Positions 44,157-55,077 of a stretch of 64,000 bases of DNA are shown here, in pieces. The position numbers were made by a program, and so were the translations under genes. The notes below the pieces were generated by a model, which was not told the DNA's origin, searched no databases, and worked only from the letters and a program-made list of their open reading frames with translations. Location: positions 53,863,519-53,927,518 of the forward strand of contig CM070594.1 in assembly GCA_036346395.1 (NCBI GenBank), written 5' to 3'. Numbering within the stretch: the stretch's first letter is position 1; each line of letters opens with the position of its first letter. This stretch comes from Hsuehochloa calcarea. Its lineage: Eukaryota > Streptophyta > Magnoliopsida > Poales > Poaceae.

Positions 44157-47100
44157 TGTCGGGACCCAAATATGCAAATTTGGACCCTCTGTTTATAATG
44201 CATTAGTCTAAGATCACGCCAGTGCACACAATATCAACATAGATGAATATCTTTCCACACAAGAGGAATATAATAATAAACAACTAATTTGAATAATAAA
44301 TAGTAGTCGTGACCTTATGGTCAAGTTTATATTTATCAAGCCACGCAGGGCTGACACTAAATAAAGAGACGGCATCGGAACGAAAGCAACTCCAACGGAA
44401 ACCCATCGATTTGCCACAGACACCTGACTGGGATTAAGAACTAGCGATTACCATCCTCGTATAGCTCCACCTAAAAAGTAGGCGAAGATTCCTCCACTTC
44501 AACTAAGTGATTGTAGCAAGAATGAGTACTCCGAGTGCTCAACAAATTGTATCACAGAATGCAAATATAGATGATGGCTTATTCCAAAGAAAATGATTTT
44601 TATGGTTCTTTTGTGTAAAATCAACATTCAGTTGAATATGAATAAAATATTGAAAGTGTAATTTAAAACAAATAACAATAATAAGTTAACAAGTATTTTC
44701 ACAAATCTCACATAACCTAATCAGTTTCTTTCACACAACTGCACAAGTTTCCCCACACAGTTGTCTCTTCCTAATTATTTTATGAAAATATATCCATCAT
44801 GTGAAATCCCCGAGCATGTCCATGACCGCGCACACGACTATTTCGATTGCTTAACTCTTTGGAGAGGTAGTACACTTTACCCATACGATATAACCAGTGT
44901 AGATAGCACCAATCATAATAAAACCTTTCAGATATTTTATCTCAACAATTGACTCTCCCGATGTGCATACTGTCGACCCCAACCTCACTCGCTGGTCCGA
45001 CGCATAACGTTAGACCTGAAAGCGGGGAACCGTCCATCGATGTGACTTTCAGAGTAGTCCACACATCCACCCATCACTAAACCTACTACTTGAGTAGTCA
45101 ATGTGAAAACTCAACAACTTACTAGATTAGACCTATCCCATCAGACATGTGGTTGTACAATTGTGGCTCAGTTCAATGACGCACAAAGTTAAGTTCTTAA
45201 CTGACCAAGGCGAGACTGTCAAATTCTAATTAGTAACCATCATTCACATTTGCCAATCACAAGTCCAACATACCACCAATCCTTTCCACTCGCCTCAGTC
45301 TAAATCTTTTTTTCATTGTGTTGGTTAAGTGCGTCACATGCCATCAACGAGTAACAACATATCATAACATGTTCCATAATCATTGTCAAGTTTATATCTT
45401 TCAACTCAAAGTGATATCAATGACACGTTGCATGGCTAAGCAGACTATTCGTGTCTAACCAACCCACGTTGGTGCTATGTTAATACCAACTAATAATTAA
45501 CCAAGCTAGGGCGACAAAAGATCATGATAATACAATATGCAAAGTGGATATAATCAAATGGGTGTATAGCTAATCCCAAAATATTTAAAGTAAAATGCAA
45601 TAATTTGAATCAAGATAATTTTTGAAAATTAGGTTTAACATGGTCAAAGATACAACTTGCATTGAAACAAATCTTGGTACTAGTCTTGATCTCGATCAAC
45701 TTCTCCTTCCTCAAAAGCCCCCGAAGCATCAACGTCTACTCGCAAACGAAAGAGAAAAGGAAATAAATACAAAATAGAGCAAAAATTAAACTCCAAAAAT
45801 TTAATACAAATTTCAGGAAGGTAGAGCTTGAATTTAGATGAATTTAGAAACTTGAATGGGTTCAATCGGAGTTTGTATGAGGAAGAACGAGCTCTCGGAA
45901 GATTTAAATCTAAGAAAAAGAGAAATGTATTACTATTTAGAATTTTTAGAATTTTCTTTCTAAAGGAAATCCCAAAATATTGCATCAGCATGACGTCAGC
46001 AATAATTTCATAATTTAAAAAGAAAATCCAAAAAATAGAAAACAGAGGATGATAGGTGGGACCCTTGGCCTATGGACCAAGTCCATGGCTCTAGCTCACA
46101 GGTCTATGGCTCACTGGTCTTTGAAATAGTGGATCTGACACGTGGAGCCCACATGGCAGTGGCTAGGTTTATAGTGGACCAAGTCAACGTGGGATTGGAT
46201 ATGGGATTTGGGTGCGGGTCTGCCTACGTGGTTGCCACGTGGTGCTGACACGCGGACATGATGTTGAGGTGGACCTGACATGGCGTACACGCAGTGGACA
46301 CAAGGCTTCCACATCATCTCGACAGCGGCGGTGGCTCGAAAACCTAAGGTCGTCGGTGATAGCGGCCATGACAGTGTAAATGGTGGTAAGCATTGGGTAG
46401 CTAAGACAACGACGATCTCAACGAGATACCTGCGGCGGCCAAGGGTGAACGGAGTTTGATGGCGGCGAGGTCGAAGCGGAGGTTAGGGTTCGGGCTTGTC
46501 GACGAAGTAGCTAGGTGGCACTTCGGCGAAAGCGAGGGTAGATCTGAGATGCGGTCATCGAGGCGATCCCGATGGTGGCAACCAAAGATGACGAGGTTCA
46601 CTGGAATGACGATGGTGAGGACGGAGTTGTTTGGCGAAGACGAAGAAGATGATGGCGGCAACGACGCTAGGCAGCGATTCGATCTAAGGCGGCTAGGGCA
46701 AAAGGTGAGGTGCAGCTTGGGGTGCAAAAAATGAAGATCCTTGGGGCTTTAAATAGCCTCAGGAGATGGAGTCCAGCTCTGCTACGGCGACGGAGAGACG
46801 GAGAGAGAGAGAGAGTCCGAGTCGGGGTCGAACCTGACAGGTGGGACCCACATGTCAGTGACAGTGAGGTGGGTGCAGAGATGGGTTGCGACACGCACGG
46901 GTTGGGCTAAATAGACTGGGCCAGAGTGAAAGAAATGGGTCGATAATTAGGAATTCGGCCCAAAGGATTTCCTTAGTTTTGAATATCTTTTGCATTTTAG
47001 AAATACCAAAAAAATCCAAATGGCAAATTAAAAATAGCAAATGAGCTTGGAACAATTCTAGAAAAATCTTAAAAATATTTCCAAGTACAAATAATGTAAA

Positions 47101-47258
47101 TAAAAAAGTTTTGGAATTAACTGATATTCATATTAGTTGCATTAAATTGTTTTGACATTTGAATGTCTCATTTAAGCTCAATTAAATTCATTTGGTGTTT
47201 TTTTTCAAGGGACAAAACTACTCAAAAGGTTTTGAAACTAAAAACTTGGGATGTAACA
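44157..47258 (+). mobile_element. 3.1-kb LTR-like insertion (solo LTR of a long-LTR family)
   Basis: It starts TGTCGGGACCC and ends TTGGGATGTAACA. Flanks are gccgg (44152-44156) and gtcgg (47259-47263), a 5-bp target duplication with one C-to-T change. No protein is encoded. Motif order matches the LTR-like remnant at 18.9-22.1 kb. TG...CA ends plus a 5-bp duplication and no coding fit a solo LTR or a non-coding LTR element. Confidence 0.65.
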
Positions 47259-47497
47259 GTCGGCGCACCTCCTCCTCCTCCTCCCACGTCGGTCTCCTCC
47301 TTCCGCACTGCCGCCGCCACCTCTCCTCCTCCTCCTCCCCACAGGTCGCTGCCGTCCTCCACCGACACTGCCCTCCCTTTCGCCTCCCCCGAGCTGCCAC
47401 TATCCACTCCTCCTCCTCCTCCTTCGAGTTGTTGCCGCCCACGACGTCATCCCCCGAGCCACCGTCGCCAGCTCCGACGTGGCCGCCACCCTCCTCT

Positions 47498-49678
47498 TGT
47501 TGGGGAACGCGGCAATGCTACGATAGCAGAAATAAAAATTTACCGCGCAACCAAGGAACCACCGCTAGAAATAGATCACGAGATTACCGCTAGACGTGCC
47601 GACTCGTAGCGGAAGTAGAATCGTTGTTGCGAGTTGATGCAGTCGTAGTCGTACTCACGACGAATCTCCTCCTTCGAGTGGTCGTACTCGTCGCGCGTCT
47701 CTGGGCCCCTCGAGTAATCGGATCTAGAAATGCATGGCCATGCTACTTAAGGTTAAGAGTTAACCTAGTAAGGGATTCCGGATCACAAGATCGAGAAAGA
47801 GTGGTCAGCTTGGAGCTCGACCGAATATCGTGAGGCAAAGGGATTGGCATGTACATAACGTTGTGTTGGTTCGTCCGATATGATCTTTGTGTACGTTTAG
47901 GAGTTGGGACGTCTTGCTAGAGGCCGCTACCAACTATTGACCAAGTATGTATACTCGTGTCATGTCTAAACATACGTGAACCTAGAGGGTCACACACTTA
48001 AGGGTCAGCTTAATTCGGATTAGATCCGAATTAGATCGGCATTGAGTCCCAATGGGCCTCTATTAGTAGAAGCCCATTGTAAGGACGTCTATAAAAGGAG
48101 GGCAAAGGGCGCAGCGTGACATCCTCAAACCTCGCCGCCACCTCCCCACGCCTAGTCGCCGCACCGATCTAGACTCGGTGATGTGTGGATACCTTTGAAG
48201 TTGCGAACCGCATCGTCCTAGCCGCGACGAGGACGAGGAAGTAGTACGACTACTCGATGCTTCATCAACAACACCTCTCGCCTCGACGAGGTATCCACAC
48301 GTGGTAAGACCGTGATCTATAATCGCAGTGATCTTGGTTTACGGGTAGAATCACTAATTTACGCTAGTGTAGCCTACCCATAGCCTTACAAAGGAGTGCT
48401 AGCGTTGGAGTGCTAGCGTGGTTGAGAAGGCATGGCTATTAGGCTTTCAGGAGTTCTTCCAAAGATCACCCTCTCCCATCACCCTATGCCACCGCCCCTC
48501 TTTAAATAGACATCCATGATGGGTCTCGAACTTGAGGACCATTAGGAACTCGTGGCCTATACTAATTCGGATCACCATCCAAACCATATCCTTGCCCTTT
48601 AAGTGTGCGACCCTACAGGTTCATGTGTAATCGGTTATGACTCGAAAACTCTTTTCCGAACACCAGTCGTTAGCGGTACCTAGCAGCACATAACGATTCC
48701 CGAACACACGTAGAAAAGCAGACGAACCTTGATGTAATATGATCTATGACCAGGTCCTCATCACTTGCGATCAGTTCGTATCTCCATAAGACCAGATCGT
48801 ATTTTGTCCCGACCAGTTTGTAACTCCTTACGACCAGGTCCTTACCATTCTGTGATTACGTTCGATCAATCTACGACCAGATCGTATCTCCATACGACTA
48901 TTCCGTAACTGATCGAACTAAGCGACATACTCATGCATTCTCCCTTTGCCTCACAATGTCTGGTTGAACTCCAGGTGAGATGTTGTGTCATCCATGTACT
49001 GTTCAATACTTTCTCGATCGAGCGTCGGATAACTTCATGTGGTTGACACTTCGACCACTAGTGGTATGACCATGCACTTTCTTTATCCGATCACCACGAG
49101 TGGCCTAGAGACATCTCTCCTGTTATGTTAGGAGGGGCAAATTCCATTTCGACCAGTCACATCCCTCCGCATGTTTCATAGCATACCCGAAAGCTACATT
49201 TATAATTACCCAGTTACGAGTAGCGTTTGGCAATCCCTAAGAGTGCTATTACACATGTAGGGAACCATGCTGATCTCAGGTCTAAGGATTATACATCATC
49301 ATTACTTGAGACCAACTAATGACACAAAGATTCATAACAATGTCAATAGTATCTCAATGATGGGTCTATCCAGCCCTATGTTCTCTAACATGAGCTCACA
49401 TTATTGATTCGATATCACTATATCCATGACCGGTGAAACAAGATCATCAATCAATACATGTGCTAGTCATAGAGTCACTGGTGTTCCAACCTGTGTCCTC
49501 CGACCAGGGATACATTTAGAATGACATCATATAAGTTAAAGAGTTCCACCAACAAATCACATACTCATTGATCTATAACAAATGATTCATTCAAGGAACA
49601 CGATAACATATTATCAAAATCATGAACATAATGAAATATCATCATCTCTATGATTGCCTCTAGGGCATATTTCCAACA
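47498..49678 (-). repeat. 3' LTR of the copia element (contains a truncated nested LTR)
   Basis: Outer LTR DNA at 47498-47700 and 48391-49678 brackets a truncated plus-strand LTR at 47701-48390. The left junction joins outer and nested DNA at a shared tct. About 655 bp present in the 5' LTR are missing here. Confidence 0.85.
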
Positions 49679-49690
49679 GTCTCTCACTTG
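49679..49690 (-). promoter_or_regulatory. Polypurine tract of the copia element
   Basis: On the minus strand gcaagtgagagac lies directly before the 3' LTR start. Confidence 0.75.
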
Positions 49691-49698
49691 CACTAGAG

Positions 49699-52600
49699 TC
49701 AATCATTTAAGTATCTAATACCGATAGCTCTTGTATGAGCCTTATGCTTTGGCTGTGGGAGAGGCCTAGTCAACGGATCAGCAACATTTGAATTCGTATG
49801 AATTTTGCATATCTTAACATCTCCTCTATCGACCAGTTCGCGAATGAGATGATAACGCCTGAGTATATGTTTGGACTTCTGATGGGATCTCGACTCGCCT
49901 GAGTATGTGTTTGGACTTCTGATGGGATCTCGGCTCCTTAGCCTGTGCAATGGCTCCATTATTGTCACAATAGAGATCAAATGGGCACAAGTCACTCGGA
50001 ACTACACCCAACTCAGCAATGAAATTTCTTATCCAAACACCTTCCTTTGCAGCTTCAGAAGCCGCAATGTACTCGGCCTCCGTCGTTGAATCAGCAACCG
50101 ATTCTTGCTTGGAACTTTTCCAGCTCACTGCTCCTCCATTCAGAATGAATACAAAACCAGATTGCGAATGATAATCATCTTTGTCAGTTTGGAAGTTTGC
50201 ATCGGTGTAACCCTTTACAACGAGCTCTTCTTCACCGCCATAAACTAGGAACACATCCTTAGTTTTTCTCAAGTACTTAAAAATGTTTTTCACAGCTGTC
50301 CAGTGACCTTCACCGGGATCAGTCTGGTATCTGCTCGTAACACTTAGAGCATATGATACATCTGGTCGGGTATAAATCATAGAATACATAATAGATCCAA
50401 TGGCCGAAGCATATGGAATGCTATTCATACGATCTCGCTCATCAGTGGTCGAAGGACACTGACTGTTGCTAAGACTTATACCATGTGACATAGGCAAGAA
50501 CCCTTTCTTGGCATCATGCATGTTGAACCGATTCAACACCTTGTCAATATAAGTACTTTGGCTTAATCCAATTAGCCTTCTTGATCTATCTCTATAGATC
50601 TTTATTTCCAAGATATATGCTGCCTCTCCTAGGTCTTTCATAGAAAAACTATTTTTCAATGATACCTTAACGGATTCCAGCATAGGAATATCATTCCCAA
50701 TCAATAATATGTCATCTACATATAAGATTAGGATTACAAGTGCGCTCCCACTAACCTTCATATAAACACAAGACTCTTCTTTGTTCTTGATGAAACCAAA
50801 CCTTTTGATTTCCTCATGAAAACGCAAATTCTAACTCCGAGATGCTTGCATCAACCCATAAATGGATTTCTGAAGTTTGCACACTTTACTAGCATTCTTT
50901 GGATCGATAAAACCTTCAGGTTGTGTCATGTACACATCCTCACTTAGGTTTCCATTAAGGAAATCCATTTTGATATTCATATGCCATATCTCATAATCGA
51001 AATATGCAGCAATAGCTAGAATGATCCGAATAGATTTAAGCATCGCTACTGGTGAGAAAGTCTCATCGTAGTCAACTCCTTGAACTTGTCAAAACCCTTT
51101 TGCGACAAGTTGAGCTTTATGAATGTGAACATTTCCATCCATATCAATCTTTTTCTTATAGATGCATTTGCACTCAATGGTTTGAACACCATCAAGTGGA
51201 TCGACCTGGTTCCAAACCTGATTGACACTCATAGAGTCTATCTCGGATTTCATGGCTCTAAGCCATTTCTCAGAGTCTGGGTCCATCATCACTTCCTTAT
51301 AAGTTTTAGGCTCACGATTATTCAACAATAATACGTCATGCCCATATCTTATAGGCAATTGACGTGGCCTTTTAGATCTACGTGGGGCTGATGTCTCATC
51401 TACAGGTTCAACAACACTTTGTTCGCCCTGTAGAGGTTCAGTAGGAGTTAAAACACTTTCAGATGGTTCTCGAACTTCTTCAAGTTGTATCTTTCTCCTA
51501 CTGACTCCTTTTGAAAGAAACTCTTTCTCCAAAAAGACACCATTTCGGGTAACAAACACTTTGCCCTCCTCTTGATTGTAGAAATAATATCATTTGGTTT
51601 CCCTGGGATATCCTATGAAGAAGCATTTATCTGACTTGGGTGTGAGTTTGTCAGACGTCAAACGTTTAACATAGACATCACATCTCCAAATCTTTAGAAA
51701 AGACAAACTAGGACTCTTCCCAGTCCATATCTCATATGGTGTCTTATCTACTGATTTAGATGGTACCCTATTCAAAGTGAAAGCGACAGTTTCAAGAGCG
51801 TAACCCCAAAAATATAATGGCAGATCCGATTGGCTCATCATTGACCGAACCATGTCCAATAAGGTCCGATTACGCCGCTCGGACACCCCATTCCACTGTG
51901 GAGTACCCGGTGGTGTAAGCTGTGGAATAATTCCATATTGTTTCAAATGATCACCAAACTCATGGCTCCAAAATTCTCCCATACGATCAGATCGTAGAGA
52001 CTTGATTGTCTTGCCAAGTAGATTCTGCACCTCATTCTGGAACTCCTTGAACTTTTCAAAGGATTCCGACTTGTGCCTCATTAAATAGATATATCCATAT
52101 CTACTAAAGTCATCGGTGAAAGTAATGAAGTACTGAAAATCACCTCTAGCTCTCGTGCTCATTGGTCCACACACATCAGTGTGTATGAGTGCCAATAAGT
52201 CGGACGCCCTTTCATTCCGACCAGTGAAAGGTGTCTTGGTCATCTTTCCGATCAGGCAAGATTCGCACGTTTCAAATGATTCCAAATCAAATGAGTTTAG
52301 AATTCCATCACTATGGAGCCTTTTCATGCGTTTCTCACTGATGTGACCCAAACGACAATGCCAAATAAAAGTGGAATTCATATCATTAGGCCGAAGCCTC
52401 TTTGCATTAACATTATAGATGGGTGCATCATCAAGATTCAAAATAAATAACCCGTTCAAAACAGGTGCATAGCCATAAAATATTTCATTCAAAAATATAG
52501 AACAACCATTGTTCTCTATAATGAACTTATAACCCTCTGCCATCAAACATGATGCAGAGATGATATTTCTACTTATGATTGGAACGTAATAACAATTATT

Positions 52601-53684
52601 TAGTACCATAATAAATCCTGAAGGCAAAAGTAGTGGCAAAGTCTCGATGGTTAATGCAACAACTCTTGCTTTATTTCCGACGCGAAGATCTATCACACCA
52701 TTTGTTAATCTCCTACTCCTTGTTAGACTCTAAATCGAATTGTAAATATGAGCAACCGATCCGGTATCAAATACCCACGAGTTAACATAAGAATCAGCAA
52801 GAAAAATATCCATAACATTAATGCCTGAAGTGGAAAGTTTAGTCCCACCATTCTTTTTCAGATCAACCAGGTATTTCTTGCAGTTTCTCTTCTAGTGGCC
52901 TGTCTCCTTGCAGTAAAAGCATTCATTCTCTTGAGTCGGGCTAGACTTGGTCTTGGGTTTAGGCTTGATAGCTCGGATCCCATCCGAAGCCTTGCCCTTA
53001 CGTTTGACCCAAGTTTTAGCCTTCTTCTTGAAGCTAGTACTCTTTTGCACAATTATCATATGACTGTTGCTTTTCTTAATGCTGTCCTCTACAGTCTTAA
53101 GCATCATATGCAGTTCGATGAGATTCTTATCTAAGCCATTCATATGAAAAGTCATAATGAACTGCCCATAGCTTGCAGAAGCGAAGCAAGAATCAAATCT
53201 GTAGCCAACTCTTGAGTAAGTGAAAAACCATGTTTTTCCAAGCTCTGTGTGTAACCAACCATCTTGATCACATGAGGACTCATCTGACTACCCTCAGTTA
53301 GTTTACACCCAAATAGTTTCTTTGAGATCTCATATCTCTCAGTTCTTACTTGTGTCTCAAACATGCCTTTGAGCGCCACGATCATATCGTAGGCTTCAAT
53401 GTTCTCAAACTGCTTCTGAAGGTCTGAGTTCATTGCACCAAGTATGAGACAGCTAACATCAAGGGACTCATCACATGCCTTTTTATAGGCTGTTTTAAGA
53501 GCAGCAACAGCATTCTCAGCAGGCACATCAGGAATTAGTTCCTCTAGAACATGTTCCTTTTATCTTGCCTAAGAATAATTCTCAGGTTGCGGGACCAATC
53601 CGCAAAATTTGTTCCATTCAGTTTTTCCTTATCAAGAATTGAACGTAAAGCAAAACTGAATGTAGGTACAACAGTTGGTGCCAT
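49699..53684 (-). pseudogene. Copia gag-pol polyprotein, inactivated
   Basis: From the ATG at 53684: Gag start MAPTVVPTFSFALRSIL; gag body; zinc knuckle CFYCKETGH; GAG-pre-integrase (FIWHCRLGHISEKRM); integrase core with Asp in HTDVCGP, Asp in RSDRMGEF and Glu in GVSERRNRTLL; RT with YVDDILLIGN; RNase H with GYTDANF, TTEAEYIA and DLYCDNNGA; C-terminus ending GIRYLND. Damage: one-base deletions near 53560 and 53165, TGG-to-TAG stops in the zinc knuckle (52892) and RT (50830), a stop after GYPRETK (51590), a break after LVAKGF (51089) and a 41-bp tandem duplication in RNase H (49854-49935). No functional polyprotein can be made without repair. Confidence 0.9.
49854..49935. repeat. 41-bp tandem duplication in the copia RNase H region
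   Basis: The unit gcctgagtatgtgtttggac plus the following 21 bases occurs twice with two differences. It shifts the frame after SHQKSKHILRR. Confidence 0.85.
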
Positions 53685-55064
53685 GATCTACAACATGAAA
53701 TATGCAAAACTAAGACATATATTCAAGAAACGTAACTTCTATTAAACAATTTAATGAAGATACTCCCACTGAATACCATATCCCTCTTATGACATTTAGT
53801 GATTCAAGACCCACAATCAGTTAATCTACTAGTGATCTTTGGCATCACTGCTAGAAGATTAGTGAATATGGTAAGCAACCCTTTGCTAATCATATCTCTA
53901 TATGACTCTTACTGTTGGGCGGCATCTCTATGCTCCGGCATCCAACCCTATGCCCCAAGGTCCATAACCGTTATGATGACCTTGTCAAGTAAAACCAATG
54001 TTTGCGTGTAAGTGTCTGACACAAACCCATCTAGTCAAGGAATATTAATGACACTCTGCTTTAGCAAGACCTACCATCAAAATACAAGACTATTGATGGT
54101 GCAGCTAATGGGAGGGCATCAAATTTACTTAATATTATCACAGGGAAATTTACTTCTACCATGTTAAAAGCATATGAAGCAATTAAATAACATGCATAGA
54201 AATAAATGAATATGAATATAAGGGCATTCACAGACAATCAAATTGCATTGTGATATAGTATGACCATTCCTTATGGTGATCTCCATCGCCAAGCATCCTG
54301 TTCGCCATGTCTCCAAGTTGCTAAAACCTCCAAGTACTCCCACTAAGCCACTACTCCTAACAGCACTAGGGATAAAAATAAAAGTAGTAAACTAACACCA
54401 CAAGTCGACATGCAGGCCGTTATACAAATATAGACAGCCTTGGGCTGCAATAAACATGACACGCAGGTCATGGACATTACACACATGCATGCATCTCATA
54501 CATCATGGGTCATACTATTCACATCAATCCCTGCAACAACGAGTTAGACATGGAATAGCAATGTAACGGGCAACAAGAACACACACTAAACAAAAGCGCG
54601 GTCCGATTACCCAGAACGGTTGTCCCGCTTTGGAAATCATCAGATGAATCAAATTAACCCTATTCCGAACCGATCTGATCATTGCCTTAATACGACCACA
54701 CACCGCGGCATACTCCGATGGCAGAATTTCGACCGGTAGGAGTATCATGCAATGTGGTCGTGAACAAGCGCCATAAAACATCCGGTACTATTCGATCGTA
54801 ACTCCGATTCGATCAACCACATTGATCTTCGCGTGCTCCAATGGATTTACGATCACTGTCTGCCCCGATGGTGGAAACCAACCGGTAGAGGCAAGTCGTG
54901 ATACGACCATGCAAGCACTATCACGAATAACGAATAAGAAAACCCATCTAACCACCAATGCACATGGACGATCAAATCGACCAGCAGAAACAGAAATAGA
55001 TCACATCTATATCTGCCACATATCACAATATATGTCCAATCCGAATCTAAAACTAGACGGGATG
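53685..55064 (-). other. Untranslated leader of the copia element
   Basis: About 1.4 kb between the primer site and gag with no recognisable frame. Long leaders of this kind are usual in the BARE/Angela group. Confidence 0.6.
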
Positions 55065-55076
55065 GCTCTGATACCA
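55065..55076 (-). promoter_or_regulatory. Primer binding site of the copia element
   Basis: On the minus strand TGGTATCAGAGC lies one base after the LTR end. It is complementary to the 3' end of plant initiator tRNA-Met. Confidence 0.9.
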
Positions 55077-55077
55077 C

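Noticed and set aside
55065..55076. Initiator tRNA-Met gene
   Set aside because: Only the 12 bases complementary to the tRNA 3' end are present, which is a retrotransposon primer site. No tRNA cloverleaf was noticed anywhere in the window.
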